Source: Sphingomicrobium flavum
GTDB lineage: Bacteria; Pseudomonadota; Alphaproteobacteria; Sphingomonadales; Sphingomonadaceae
Direction of reading: 5' to 3'
Length of the DNA: 64,000 bases
NCBI RefSeq assembly: GCF_024721605.1
Contig: NZ_CP102630.1
Span: forward strand, 1,302,001 to 1,366,000
The position numbers were made by a program, and so were the translations under genes. Of the stretch, positions 26,842-35,770 are shown one piece after another. The stretch's first letter is position 1; each line of letters begins with the position of its first letter. Below the pieces are notes generated by a model that searched no databases, had not been told where the DNA came from, and saw only the letters and a list, made by a program, of their open reading frames with translations.

Positions 26842-28199
26842 TGGCCATCAAGAAGCTGCTCATTGCCAACCGCGGTGAGATTGCCCTGCGCATCCACCGC
26901 GCCTGCCACGAAATGGGCATCAAGACGGTCGCGGTGCACTCCACCGCCGATGCCGATGCCATGCATGTGCGCCTGGCCGATGAAACGGTCTGCATCGGGC
27001 CGCCACCCGCGGGCCAATCCTATCTGAATATCGCCAACATCATTTCGGCCGCCGAAGTGACCCATGCCGACGCGATCCATCCGGGCTATGGCTTCCTTTC
27101 GGAAAATGCCCAATTCGCCGAAATCGTCGAAAGCCACGATATCATCTGGGTCGGCCCCAAGCCCGAACATATCCGCGTCATGGGCGACAAGGTCGAAGCC
27201 AAGCGCTCCGCCGCCAAGCTCGGCCTGCCGCTCGTCCCCGGCTCTGACGGCGCGCTCGAAAGCGTCGAGGAAGCCAAGGCGCTGGCCGCCGAGATCGGTT
27301 ACCCCGTCCTCATCAAGGCTGCCTCCGGCGGCGGCGGTCGCGGGATGAAGGTGGTGCCATCCGAAGACCAGATGGAAACGCTGATGAGCCAGGCATCGTC
27401 CGAGGCCAATGCGGCCTTTGGCGACCCCACCGTCTACATGGAAAAATATCTGGGCGACCCGCGCCATATCGAATTCCAGGTCTTCGGTGACGGCGAAGGC
27501 AATGCCATCCATGTGGGCGAGCGCGATTGTTCGATCCAGCGTCGTCACCAGAAGGTCATCGAGGAAGCCCCCTCGCCCGTCATTTCCGCCGAGCAGCGCG
27601 CCGAAATGGGCGAGCGTGTGCGAAAGGCTATGGCCGATATGGGCTATCGCGGCGCCGGCACGATCGAGTTTCTTTATGAAAATGGCGAATTCTATTTCAT
27701 CGAAATGAATACCCGCCTGCAGGTCGAACATCCGGTCACCGAGATGATTTCCGGCCTCGACCTGGTGCGCGAACAAATCCATGTCGCGCAGGGCGATGGC
27801 CTGACCGTCAAACAGGAAGATCTGCGCCTGTTCGGCCATGCCATCGAATGCCGCATCAATGCCGAGGATCCGAAGAATTTCACCCCCTCGCCCGGCGTGG
27901 TCGAACGCTATGTCGCCCCTGGCGGCATGCATGTGCGCGTCGATAGCGGCCTTTATGCCGGCTACCGCGTCCCGCCTTATTACGACAGCATGATCGGCAA
28001 GCTGATCGTCTATGGCCGCAACCGCGAAGGCTGCATCCTGCGCCTCAAACGCGCGCTGGAAGAGTTCGTTGTGACGGGTGCGGGCATGAAGACCAACGTC
28101 CCGCTCCACCAGGATATCATCCAGACCGAAGCCTTCCAGACCGGCGATTATACGATCAAATGGCTGGAACAATGGCTGAAGGACAAGGAAGAGGCGTGA
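26841..28199 (+). CDS. accC: Acetyl-CoA carboxylase biotin carboxylase subunit
   Basis: A 452-residue ATP-grasp enzyme that carboxylates the biotin of AccB. Visible blocks: [18 protein letters not shown] at the start, the ATP-binding glycine-rich loop [32 protein letters not shown] and the metal/active-site [17 protein letters not shown]. Length is as expected (about 450). Translationally coupled to accB by the TAATG overlap and to the following ACT-domain gene by the GTGA overlap. Confidence 0.97.
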   Translation: MAIKKLLIANRGEIALRIHRACHEMGIKTVAVHSTADADAMHVRLADETVCIGPPPAGQSYLNIANIISAAEVTHADAIHPGYGFLSENAQFAEIVESHDIIWVGPKPEHIRVMGDKVEAKRSAAKLGLPLVPGSDGALESVEEAKALAAEIGYPVLIKAASGGGGRGMKVVPSEDQMETLMSQASSEANAAFGDPTVYMEKYLGDPRHIEFQVFGDGEGNAIHVGERDCSIQRRHQKVIEEAPSPVISAEQRAEMGERVRKAMADMGYRGAGTIEFLYENGEFYFIEMNTRLQVEHPVTEMISGLDLVREQIHVAQGDGLTVKQEDLRLFGHAIECRINAEDPKNFTPSPGVVERYVAPGGMHVRVDSGLYAGYRVPPYYDSMIGKLIVYGRNREGCILRLKRALEEFVVTGAGMKTNVPLHQDIIQTEAFQTGDYTIKWLEQWLKDKEEA

Positions 28200-28567
28200 G
28201 CCCGCTGGAGCCATGCCTCCATGAAGAGGAGCATGGCTTCGCCACCCTGCCCATGAGCGCCGCCTGTCCGCAGGGCCTCACGCCTGTCGCCACCTTCGCG
28301 GAAGATGAGGGCCCAAGCATCATCGCCACTGTGGCGGAGCTTGCGCAAGCCGGTCTCGTTCACCAGCCCGGCTGGGCGCGGATCAGCCTGACGCTCGCCA
28401 CCGCGCTCGACGGCGTCGGCCTGACCGCCCGCATCGCCACCGCGCTCGCCGACGCCGGCATAAGCTGCAACATGGTTGCGGCCTATCATCACGATCATTG
28501 CTTCGTGCCTTGGCAACGGCGCGAAGACGCTCTTTCCATCATCGAGAAACTGGAGTTGCCCCGATGA
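28196..28567 (+). CDS. ACT-domain protein (DUF/CASTOR-ACT type)
   Basis: A 123-residue protein with two ACT-like halves: an N-terminal one around [22 protein letters not shown] and a C-terminal one ([44 protein letters not shown]). Small ACT proteins of this kind bind amino acids or related metabolites allosterically. The start is a GTG at 28196 overlapping the accC stop (GTGA) with GGAAGAGG upstream, so it is the third gene of the acc operon. Its stop overlaps the start of the ArsC-like gene. Function unknown. Confidence 0.82.
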   Translation: MSPLEPCLHEEEHGFATLPMSAACPQGLTPVATFAEDEGPSIIATVAELAQAGLVHQPGWARISLTLATALDGVGLTARIATALADAGISCNMVAAYHHDHCFVPWQRREDALSIIEKLELPR

Positions 28568-28908
28568 AAGCCACCATCCTGTTCAATTCGCGCTGCGGCA
28601 CTGCGCGCAAGACCAAGGCCATCCTCGAAGAGGAAGGCTATGAGGTCGAGGTCATCAACTATCTCGAGGACACGCCGTCCAAGGCCGAACTGAAGCGCCT
28701 CTACGATCGCGCCGGCATGACGCCTGCTGAAGGCCTCCGCATGAAGCAGCCCGAGGTAGCCGAGCTGGGCCTGACCGCGACGAGCGATGACGACACTGTC
28801 CTCGACGCCATGATCGCCAACCCCATCATCATCGAACGTCCGCTGGTGGAAACCGAAAAAGGCGTCATCCTCGCCCGCCCGCAGGACAAGGTGCGCGACA
28901 TCCTCTAG
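28564..28908 (+). CDS. ArsC/Spx-like arsenate reductase family protein
   Basis: A 114-residue glutaredoxin-fold protein with the ArsC pattern: the catalytic-position cysteine in LFNSRCGTARKTKAILEEEG and the downstream arginine region IIIERPLVETEKGVILARP. This is the YfgD/ArsC branch; whether it reduces arsenate or has another redox role is not shown. The ATG at 28564 overlaps the preceding stop (ATGA), so it ends the aroQ-acc transcription unit or is coupled to the ACT gene. Confidence 0.9.
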   Translation: MKATILFNSRCGTARKTKAILEEEGYEVEVINYLEDTPSKAELKRLYDRAGMTPAEGLRMKQPEVAELGLTATSDDDTVLDAMIANPIIIERPLVETEKGVILARPQDKVRDIL

Positions 28909-28978
28909 CTCTTGCACCGCATGTCGCGTTGCGACATCATAACGCTCGATTCAAAGCTCTTCGGGGGGAGTGCGCGTA

Positions 28979-29389
28979 ATGTTTCGATTGATCGGAATGG
29001 GCCTGGCGGTGCTGTTCATCGCCGTCGGCTCGGCTTTGATGGCGGCGCACAAGGCGCTCTATTATGAAGAAGTCGAAGCACGGGTCGACAATATCGAACG
29101 GATCTGCGCGATGACCGTGACCTTCGGCGATGCCTCGAGCGAGACGCGCGAGGCCTGCAGCAATAGCAGCGACTGGTCCGAGATCGTCGCCAAACCCCAT
29201 AGCGAGCGGCGCAAGGTCGAGGGCGAAGCGACCATCACTGTCAGCTATCTGTCGCCCGCCGACAATCAGCAGCACAGCGCCACGCTGAGTTTCAATGGCC
29301 GCGACCGCGAATTTTACGAGATCAACTATGGCGGCATGATGAAAATCCTCGCCCATACGAGCGAGCCCGAAAAGATCCGCAAGCTTTGA
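28979..29389 (+). CDS. Single-pass membrane protein of unknown function
   Basis: A 136-residue protein with an N-terminal membrane helix (about residues 4-26, IGMGLAVLFIAVGSALMAAH) and an extracytoplasmic domain with a pair of cysteines (RICAMTV and REACSNS) likely to form a disulfide. The overall shape recalls DUF3592-like proteins but the match is weak. GGGGGAG lies 8 nt before the ATG at 28979; a GTG three codons upstream has a worse fit. It is followed 32 bp later by aat. Confidence 0.68.
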   Translation: MFRLIGMGLAVLFIAVGSALMAAHKALYYEEVEARVDNIERICAMTVTFGDASSETREACSNSSDWSEIVAKPHSERRKVEGEATITVSYLSPADNQQHSATLSFNGRDREFYEINYGGMMKILAHTSEPEKIRKL

Positions 29390-29421
29390 TCTGGCGGCCC
29401 GTATAGGTTTAGAGGGCAAGC

Positions 29422-30150
29422 GTGAGCGAACCCCTCGATCCCCGGCTGCTATTGCGCGGCTATGCGTCCGGCATCTTCCCGATGGCCGACAGCCGCGATG
29501 ACCCCGAAATCTTCTGGGTCGAGCCGCGCGAACGCGCGATCATCCCGATTGATCGCTTCCGCCTGTCGCGCAGCTTGGCCCGCACCGTGCGCGCAGACAC
29601 CTTCACGGTCACCGCCAACCACGCCTTTATCGACGTGCTTCACGGCTGCGCCGATCGTGAAGAGACCTGGATCAACGCCTCGATCGAACAGGCGGTGCTC
29701 GGCCTCCATGCCGCCGGCCACGCGCATAGCGTCGAATGCTGGCAGGACGACCAATTGGTCGGCGGGCTTTACGGCGTCAGCCTCGGCGGAGCCTTTTTCG
29801 GGGAATCCATGTTCAGCCGCCGCACCAACGCATCCAAGGTTGCGCTGGCCTGGCTGGTGGCGCGTCTCAAGGTCGGGGGTTTCGCGCTGCTGGATTGCCA
29901 GTTCATGACCAGCCACCTCGCCTCACTCGGCGCGATCAGCGTCAGCCGGGAGGAATATCAGTCGCTGCTGTCCGATGCGCTGTCGCTGGGCGGCGCGGCG
30001 GGTTCGGGCGAAGGCTCCTCGGCTGCGTCGGGCAGCGCCGCCGGCGTATCGTTCGACGCGCTCGACCGGCTGGCCGACCCTCCGGTACGCGCGGGCGCCG
30101 CCGCGCCTTCGGGGAAGCTCATCGCGCAGCTTTTGACCCAGACGTCATAG
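29422..30150 (+). CDS. aat: Leucyl/phenylalanyl-tRNA-protein transferase
   Basis: A 242-residue N-end-rule enzyme that adds Leu or Phe to N-terminal Arg or Lys, marking proteins for ClpS/ClpAP. Family blocks: [63 protein letters not shown] and [16 protein letters not shown]; the C-terminus ends in AQLLTQTS, a tail typical of alphaproteobacterial Aat. GTG start with GAGGG upstream. The last 193 bp lie opposite the end of the convergent DUF2155 gene, an unusually long overlap. Confidence 0.95.
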   Translation: MSEPLDPRLLLRGYASGIFPMADSRDDPEIFWVEPRERAIIPIDRFRLSRSLARTVRADTFTVTANHAFIDVLHGCADREETWINASIEQAVLGLHAAGHAHSVECWQDDQLVGGLYGVSLGGAFFGESMFSRRTNASKVALAWLVARLKVGGFALLDCQFMTSHLASLGAISVSREEYQSLLSDALSLGGAAGSGEGSSAASGSAAGVSFDALDRLADPPVRAGAAAPSGKLIAQLLTQTS

Positions 30151-30590
30151 ACCTGGTGCTCGACCACGTTGAGCGACGGGCTTTCCTTGTAGAGCCAGCC
30201 TGAAAAGACCCGCTGGAAATCGTTCGACTGGCGTGGTTTCACATCGACCTGCACGAAGGCGCCGGTCCATTGCGTCGGCTCCCAGGGCGGGGTCACTTCG
30301 CAGGCGCGCAGCCGGACGATGACATCCTCGCCGATCCGTACGGCCTGCCCGGGCCGCATCTCCAGATCGCGGGTCAGCCCGTTGCGCTTGTTGAGAAAGC
30401 CCAGCACCGCGACGCGCTCGCTCATCGGCGTCGCGCCCTCGACGGTCACATTGCCCGTAACATCGGAATCCTCGAAGGTCTGGCTGTCGAGCGCATTGCC
30501 GCTGCGTTCGGGCGGGGCATTGTCGCACGCCGCCATCCCCAACGCCAAAGCGGCGATGAAGAGAAGCTTATTCGGGCTGCCAGGCTTCAT
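29958..30590 (-). CDS. DUF2155 lipoprotein
   Basis: A 210-residue protein with a lipobox (GMAAC, about residues 18-22) and the DUF2155 domain: [63 protein letters not shown] and YDVWVKSC. Beyond the domain, 55 residues are low-complexity Ala/Ser/Pro and lie opposite aat. DUF2155 proteins are alphaproteobacterial envelope proteins of unknown function, often next to the NDUFA12-like gene, as here (23-nt overlap upstream). Confidence 0.88.
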   Translation of the reverse strand: MKPGSPNKLLFIAALALGMAACDNAPPERSGNALDSQTFEDSDVTGNVTVEGATPMSERVAVLGFLNKRNGLTRDLEMRPGQAVRIGEDVIVRLRACEVTPPWEPTQWTGAFVQVDVKPRQSNDFQRVFSGWLYKESPSLNVVEHQVYDVWVKSCAMSFPEGAAAPARTGGSASRSSASNDTPAALPDAAEEPSPEPAAPPSDSASDSSD

Positions 30591-30951
30591 AATCGCCGGT
30601 CGCGGCCGCGCGCTGTCCCTTGCCCATCAGCGAACCGGCCGGGCGATGCGCCTCGATCGTGCCGGTCATGTTGGCCCGGGGATCCTTTTCGAAGCTGCGC
30701 CTGGGCGGCATGCTCTTTTCGGGCACATCGTCCACTGTGCCGCGCAGCCAGGCATTCCAGGCCGGCGGAACGCGACTGGAATCGTTGCTGCCTTCGTAGA
30801 TCACCCAGCGCCGGGCCGGGTTGCTGCGATGGCGAAAATAGGTGTTGCCGGCCTCGTCCGTGCCGACTTCCTCCCCGCGCGCGCGGGTAACGATGCTGGT
30901 GCCGAGGCTGGCCCCGTTCCACCAGGTAAATAGGTTGGCGAACATTCCCAT
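30568..30951 (-). CDS. NDUFA12-like accessory subunit of NADH dehydrogenase
   Basis: A 127-residue protein matching the NDUFA12/B17.2 family of Complex I supernumerary subunits: TRARGEEVGTDEAGNTYFRH, RRWVIYEG and VPPAWNAWLRG. This subunit is shared by alphaproteobacteria and mitochondria and sits on the peripheral arm of Complex I. The nuo operon is not nearby; family genes are usually remote from it. The ATG at 30951 lies 41 bp downstream of the DUF192 stop, and the gene overlaps DUF2155 by 23 nt. Confidence 0.92.
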   Translation of the reverse strand: MGMFANLFTWWNGASLGTSIVTRARGEEVGTDEAGNTYFRHRSNPARRWVIYEGSNDSSRVPPAWNAWLRGTVDDVPEKSMPPRRSFEKDPRANMTGTIEAHRPAGSLMGKGQRAAATGDYEAWQPE

Positions 30952-30992
30952 GATGCGGCTGCCTTTGCCCTGAAGTGATGCCTAACGCAAGG

Positions 30993-31451
30993 CTACCATT
31001 CGACCTTGTCGCCGGGCTTGATGCCAAGTTCCGACGAACGCCCGCCCGCAATTTCCAGCACCAGGTTGATCGGCTCGAAGCTGTAATAAGGCTCCTCGCG
31101 CAGCGGCACCGTATTCTCATGGATCACCGCGATCGTCCCGTCGGTGCGCACATAGATGATGTCTAGCGGGATATAGGTATTCTTCATCCAGAAGCTGGCT
31201 TCCTTGGGCGGATCGTAAGGAAAGATCATCCCGCGATCAGGGGCCAGCTCCTGTCGATACATCAGCCCGCGCGATTGCTGTTCGGGCGTCGCCGCCACCT
31301 CCACCGTGAATTGATGAACCTGCCCCGCTGCCGTGGTGACGCTGAGCGCCGCCTCTTCAAGCCCTGCGGGCGAGACCTGGCGCGCTTCTTCGGCGGGCTG
31401 GCACGCGCTGACCGGCAGGGCCGCCAGCGATGCAATCAGTAATGCGATCAG
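30993..31451 (-). CDS. DUF192 lipoprotein, apparently with a CTG start
   Basis: A protein of about 152 residues with a lipobox signal peptide (LPVSAC) followed by the DUF192 domain (GLMYRQELAPDRGMIFPYD, SFWMKNTYIPLDIIYV, LVLEIAGG), a periplasmic family of unknown function. No ATG, GTG or TTG is in frame near the signal peptide; the only one is an ATG at 31634, deep inside the cold-shock gene, which would put 61 Arg-rich residues before it. A CTG at 31451 overlaps the upstream stop as CTGA, gives a textbook lipoprotein signal (LIALLIASLAALPVSAC), and is used here as the working start. Confidence 0.8.
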   Translation of the reverse strand: MIALLIASLAALPVSACQPAEEARQVSPAGLEEAALSVTTAAGQVHQFTVEVAATPEQQSRGLMYRQELAPDRGMIFPYDPPKEASFWMKNTYIPLDIIYVRTDGTIAVIHENTVPLREEPYYSFEPINLVLEIAGGRSSELGIKPGDKVEW

Positions 31452-32014
31452 GGATCGCGAAGGTCGACGACGGTGAGGCCCTTGTTGCCCTCGGCAATCC
31501 GCGCCAGCAATTGGTCGCCCGGCAGCAGTTCGGGCACATCGGCCTGCCGCACCGTTTCCATATGGACGAAGATATCCGTGTCCGGATCGCCCATCCGGTT
31601 GACGAACCCATAGCCCCGTACGCGATTGAACCATTTGACCTCGACCTCCTCAAACTCACCGGCCTCTTCGACCAGCGCTACGCGATCCGCTCGTTCAGCG
31701 GAAGAGGCACCATGATGTTCGCGCGGAGCAACCGCGGTGGACAGGTCGATATCGAGCACTTCGCGCGCCTGGAAGCCGCGTTCCTGCTCGACCGCGATGA
31801 CGCGCATTCCCGCGCCCTCGGGCACGCTGCGGCGACCATGATCGCGCAGGACCGAAAAATGCAGGAGGATGTCGCCGTCAATCTCGTCGCTGACGACGAA
31901 ACCGAAGCCCCGCGTGGCGTCGAACCATTTGACATGGCCGCTCACTTCGCGGCCATCTTCCAGTTCTTCGCTTTGTTCCGGCGTGGGTGCCGGGGACCGT
32001 TCTGTCGTAAACAC
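31448..32014 (-). CDS. Double cold-shock-domain protein
   Basis: A 188-residue protein with two cold-shock domains: one at about residues 24-85 (HVKWFDATRGFGFVVSDE, DILLHFSVLRD) and one at about 124-182 (VEVKWFNRVRGYGFVNRMGD, DIFVHMETVR). Both carry the RNP1-like aromatic strand and the RNP2-like FVH/LLH strand of nucleic-acid-binding CSDs. Twin-CSD proteins are a recurrent alphaproteobacterial variant, probably RNA chaperones. Start is a GTG at 32014; no strong ribosome binding site is visible. Its stop overlaps the DUF192 start as CTGA. Confidence 0.9.
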   Translation of the reverse strand: MFTTERSPAPTPEQSEELEDGREVSGHVKWFDATRGFGFVVSDEIDGDILLHFSVLRDHGRRSVPEGAGMRVIAVEQERGFQAREVLDIDLSTAVAPREHHGASSAERADRVALVEEAGEFEEVEVKWFNRVRGYGFVNRMGDPDTDIFVHMETVRQADVPELLPGDQLLARIAEGNKGLTVVDLRDP

Positions 32015-32109
32015 TATACCGAGTCTGCCTTACTAAGAGCGCCACTCTAGCAAATTTCGCAAAGTCGGCAAACCGACATTACACATGCGTTACGAATAGT
32101 TAAAATGGA

Positions 32110-32649
32110 TCATATATCCGTTTCTATTTCCTGCCCCGGCTCCAGCGCCAAAATCCGCCGCGCCAGCGCGAAGTCATGCCCGGCGCGCATCATGGCCGCG
32201 AGCTGCTTCTGGCGCAGTGCCGGGTCCTCCACTTCCTGCTGGGCGAAGGGCCCGAGCCGGCGCCGGCGCGCAAAGGCCATGGCCGCCTCCAGCTTGGCCT
32301 CCTCGGCGATGTCGCGCGCCTGTGCGCCGTCTTCCTCGCTGATCCCGGCGGCGTAGAGCGTCTGCCCCAATCGGCGCGCACCATAGCCTCGCGCGCTGAG
32401 GTCGCGCGCCTTGGCCGCGGCAAAGGCGGCATCGTCGACATATCCAAGCTCGGCAAAACGTTCGATCATCGCATCGACGGGCGCTGGCGAGTCCCCGTCC
32501 CAGCCGCGTTCGCGCAGCTTGCGATGCAGATAGGCGCGCAATTTTCCCCGGCTGGTGGCGTAGCGACCGACATAATGCAGCGCGAGGTCGCGCAAATGGG
32601 CCTCGTCCAATGGCGGTTTTGCGCGCTTTTGCCTTCTTCCCTCGCCCAT
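32110..32649 (-). CDS. recX: RecX family regulator
   Basis: A 179-residue RecX protein made of helical triplets: YVGRYATSRGKLRAYLHRKLRERG and the following repeats containing FAELGYVDDAAFAAAKARDLSARGYGARRL. RecX binds inside the RecA filament groove and modulates its activity. recA is not adjacent here. The ATG at 32649 has AAGGG upstream; a longer frame to 32748 lacks a site and would overlap the region before the acyl-AMP ligase. Divergent from the acyl-AMP ligase gene, 116 bp apart. Confidence 0.9.
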   Translation of the reverse strand: MGEGRRQKRAKPPLDEAHLRDLALHYVGRYATSRGKLRAYLHRKLRERGWDGDSPAPVDAMIERFAELGYVDDAAFAAAKARDLSARGYGARRLGQTLYAAGISEEDGAQARDIAEEAKLEAAMAFARRRRLGPFAQQEVEDPALRQKQLAAMMRAGHDFALARRILALEPGQEIETDI

Positions 32650-32765
32650 ATCGCCCTTTTTGTGCCATAGTGTCCGCCCATCAGGCAAAACAAGCGGCCT
32701 CGAAGGGGCCACCGGGGGCGAGGAAAAGCAAGCCCTCTTTGGGAGCAACAGACCAGGATTTCCGC

Positions 32766-34538
32766 GTGTCCGACCTCAGCCTAGCGACTGACACCGATCT
32801 CGCGCCCGCAGGCGCGACGCCCACCACCGACAGCCATCCGCGCCGGATCGCCGACTTCGAAACATTGGGCGAAGCGCTCGATTATGCAGCCATGGGGCGC
32901 CGCGGCATGAATTTTCATGACGCGCGGGGCACGCTCGTGCGCTCCTATCCCTATGCCGAACTGCGCGAAGACAGCCTGGCCCATGCCCAGCGCTTCATCG
33001 CGCTTGGCCTCAATCCTGGCGATCGCGTCGCGCTCGTCGCCGAAACCGGCGCCGAATTCGCCGCCTGCTTCTTCGGTGCGGTCTATGCCGGGCTTTGGCC
33101 CGTGCCGCTGCCGCTACCCACCAGCTTTGGCGGACGCGATGCCTATACCGACCAGCTCGACGTGATGCTGCAGTCGAGCGATCCGCAGCTTTTCCTCTAT
33201 CCCGCCGAAATGGAAAGCTTCACCACGCCTGCCGCCAAGCAGCGCGGCATTGCCCATCGCAGCTGGGAAAGCCTTGAGGACATCAAGGGTGCGGGCGCCG
33301 ACCTGCCCAAGGCCGATCCCGATGCCATCGGCTATCTGCAATATAGTTCGGGTTCGACCCGCTTCCCGCACGGCGTTGCCGTCACGCACCGTTCGCTGCT
33401 CGACAATCTGCGCGCCCATGGCCTTGGCCTGCAGGTGGAAGATACCGACCGCGTGGTCAGCTGGCTGCCCTGGTATCATGACATGGGCCTGGTCGGCTGC
33501 ATGCTCTCGCCGATGGCGAACCAGCTGTCGGTCGATTATCAGAAGACCGAGGACTTCGCCCGTCGCCCGCTTGCCTGGCTCGATCTCATCAGCCGCAATC
33601 CTGGCACCACGCTCAGCTATTCGCCCACCTTTGGGTATGACATCTGCGCGCGTCGTATGAGCTCGCAAACCAAGGCCGCCGACCGTTTCGACCTGTCGCG
33701 CTGGCGCATCGCCGGCAATGGCGCGGACATGATCCGCCCCGATGTCATGCAGGCCTTCGTCGATGGTTTTGCCGATGCCGGCTTCAAGGCCAGCGCCTTC
33801 TGCCCCAGCTACGGCCTTGCCGAAGCCACGCTGGCCGTATCGCTGATGCCGCCGGGCGAAGGCATCCGCATCGAACTGGTCGAGGAAGAAAAGCTCGCCG
33901 GCGGCGACCCGGCGCCGGGCGGCGATGATCGTCCCCAGCGCTACCGCGCCATCGTCAATTGCGGCAAGGCGGTCGAGGGCATGGAAATCGAGATCCGCGA
34001 CGCCAGCGACGCGATCCTGCCCGATCACCAGATCGGCAAGGTGTTCGTGCGCGGCGCTTCGATCATGGTCGGCTATTATCGCGACGAGGAATCGACCAAG
34101 GCCTGCCTGTCAGACGATGGCTGGCTCGACACCGGCGACATGGGTTATCTGTCCAACGGCTACATCTTCATCGTCGGCCGCGCCAAGGACATGATCATCA
34201 TCAACGGCAAGAATCACTGGCCGCAGGATATCGAATGGGCCGTGGAACAGCTGCCCGGCTTCAAGAATGGCGACATTGCCGCCTTCGCCATCACCGGCCC
34301 GTCGGGCGAGGAGACGCCTGCCGTGCTGGTCCATTGCCGCGTTTCGGACAGCCAGGAGCGCGTGCGCCTGCGCGACGACATCAAGGAGCGCGTCCGCTCG
34401 ATCACCGGCATCTCGCCGATCGTCGAACTGGTCCCGCCCCGCACCCTGCCCCGCACCAGCTCGGGCAAGCTGAGCCGCGTGAAGGCCCGCAACCTCTATT
34501 TGTCGGGCGAAATCCAGCCCTTCGACGTTGCGGCCTGA
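32766..34538 (+). CDS. Fatty-acyl-AMP ligase (FAAL, FadD32-like)
   Basis: A 590-residue ANL-superfamily enzyme. Visible motifs: ATP-binding YLQYSSGSTRFPHGV, WLPWYHDMGLVG of FAALs, the GYGLAEA-type motif in SYGLAEATLAV, and the C-terminal GRAKDMIIINGKNHWPQDIE. FAALs load fatty acyl groups as acyl-adenylates onto acyl carrier proteins or polyketide/NRPS enzymes rather than onto CoA. Start is a GTG at 32766 with AGGA 7 nt upstream; the longer frame would overlap recX. No PKS, NRPS or ACP gene is adjacent, so the acceptor is unknown. Confidence 0.9.
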   Translation: MSDLSLATDTDLAPAGATPTTDSHPRRIADFETLGEALDYAAMGRRGMNFHDARGTLVRSYPYAELREDSLAHAQRFIALGLNPGDRVALVAETGAEFAACFFGAVYAGLWPVPLPLPTSFGGRDAYTDQLDVMLQSSDPQLFLYPAEMESFTTPAAKQRGIAHRSWESLEDIKGAGADLPKADPDAIGYLQYSSGSTRFPHGVAVTHRSLLDNLRAHGLGLQVEDTDRVVSWLPWYHDMGLVGCMLSPMANQLSVDYQKTEDFARRPLAWLDLISRNPGTTLSYSPTFGYDICARRMSSQTKAADRFDLSRWRIAGNGADMIRPDVMQAFVDGFADAGFKASAFCPSYGLAEATLAVSLMPPGEGIRIELVEEEKLAGGDPAPGGDDRPQRYRAIVNCGKAVEGMEIEIRDASDAILPDHQIGKVFVRGASIMVGYYRDEESTKACLSDDGWLDTGDMGYLSNGYIFIVGRAKDMIIINGKNHWPQDIEWAVEQLPGFKNGDIAAFAITGPSGEETPAVLVHCRVSDSQERVRLRDDIKERVRSITGISPIVELVPPRTLPRTSSGKLSRVKARNLYLSGEIQPFDVAA

Positions 34539-34626
34539 ACTAAAGACTTGAACAATCCGGCGGCTTCGGCGTAGAGGCCGCCTCCGGTCGGTAGGACATG
34601 TCCTACAACCAAAAAGGACTGGCCAT

Positions 34627-34702
34627 AGGGGTATAGCTCAGATGGTAGAGCGACGGTCTCCAAAACCGTAGGTCGCGGGTTCGATCCCTGCTGCCCCTGC
34701 CA
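34627..34702 (+). tRNA. trnW: tRNA-Trp (CCA)
   Basis: A 76-nt cloverleaf: acceptor AGGGGTA paired with TGCCCCT, D-arm starting at the conserved TAGCTCAGA, anticodon loop CTCCAAA giving anticodon CCA, T-arm GGTTCGATCC and an encoded CCA end after discriminator G. It precedes secE-nusG, the usual location of tRNA-Trp in many proteobacteria. Confidence 0.97.
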
Positions 34703-34962
34703 CTCCTTGAAGCACCGAGCGGAAAGCTCGGCTTTCCGTCGAGAGTTGCTGAAAGCGGACGGCCTGCAGCCACAGGCTGACAGGACCGACGGGGCAAGCC
34801 GCCTTGCCCCGCTCCCACACACCTTGCAAAACCCCGGACTCGCCGCTACATCGCCAACCCATGCGGACATGGTAGTGCATGCTCCCCGACACCGGCCCCG
34901 GCCGGCGGCGGGGGAAAAGCCCTACCCGAAAGCCGCGACAGATATCGAACGGAAGACGAAAC

Positions 34963-35160
34963 GTGGCCAAGACCAATCCCAGCCAGTTCATCAAGGAAGT
35001 GCGCGCCGAGACCAAGAAGGTCGTCTGGCCCACCCGCAAGGAAACCGTCACCACCGCGATCATGGTGCTGATCATGACCACGCTGCTGGCCGCATTCTTC
35101 ATGCTGACCGACACTGCGTTCGGCTCGCTGGTCCGCTTCCTCGTCGACCTCATCCGCTAA
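34963..35160 (+). CDS. secE: Preprotein translocase subunit SecE
   Basis: A 65-residue single-span SecE: basic amphipathic N-terminal helix FIKEVRAETKKVVWPTRKE followed by one membrane helix (about residues 37-59). SecE stabilises SecY in the SecYEG channel. The start is a GTG at 34963 with GGAAGACG upstream; the longer frame to 34879 has no support. Located between tRNA-Trp and nusG, the canonical order. Confidence 0.96.
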   Translation: MAKTNPSQFIKEVRAETKKVVWPTRKETVTTAIMVLIMTTLLAAFFMLTDTAFGSLVRFLVDLIR

Positions 35161-35185
35161 CGCATTTTCAAAGGGTTTTAGCCTT

Positions 35186-35722
35186 ATGTCCCGCTGGTAC
35201 ATCATCCATGCTTATTCGGGTTTCGAAGGCAAGGTTCGCGACGCGATCCTGTCGGAAGCCAAGCGCCTGGGCCTCGAACAGGGCGTCGAGCGCGTCGAGG
35301 TGCCGACCGAGACCGTGACCGAGATCAAGCGCGGCAAGAAGGTGCAGACCGAGCGCAAGTTCATGCCCGGCTATGTGCTGGCCAAGCTGACCATGACCGA
35401 CGATGTCTTCCACCTGGTGAAGAACACCCCCAAGGTCACCGGCTTCCTGGGCAATAATGGCAAGCCGCAGCCCATTCCCGACGCGCAGGCGAACCGCATG
35501 CTCGACACCAAGGAAGAAACCGCCGACGCGCCCAAGCAGAAGATCACGGTCGATTACGAGATCGGCGATAACGTCAAGGTGCTCGAAGGCCCCTTCGCCA
35601 GCTTCACCGGTCTCGTCGAGGAACTGGATTTCGACCGCAGCCGCGTGAAGGTTTCGGTGAGCATCTTCGGCCGCGCCACCCCGGTCGAACTGGAATTCGA
35701 CCAGGTCGAACTGATCAAATAA
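35186..35722 (+). CDS. nusG: Transcription termination/antitermination factor NusG
   Basis: A 178-residue NusG with an NGN domain (SRWYIIHAYSGFEGKVRDAI, FMPGYVLAKLTMTD, VTGFLG) and a KOW domain (DNVKVLEGPFASFTGLVEEL). It binds the RNA polymerase clamp helices, promotes processivity, and links to Rho or to ribosomal S10. It follows secE by 25 bp. In most bacteria rplK comes next; here the gene is followed by a convergent TPR gene and rplK is 9.5 kb away. Confidence 0.98.
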   Translation: MSRWYIIHAYSGFEGKVRDAILSEAKRLGLEQGVERVEVPTETVTEIKRGKKVQTERKFMPGYVLAKLTMTDDVFHLVKNTPKVTGFLGNNGKPQPIPDAQANRMLDTKEETADAPKQKITVDYEIGDNVKVLEGPFASFTGLVEELDFDRSRVKVSVSIFGRATPVELEFDQVELIK

Positions 35723-35770
35723 TCGAGACACCGAGCAGATGGCAGGGAGCGCAGCGAAACGCTTTAAGCC

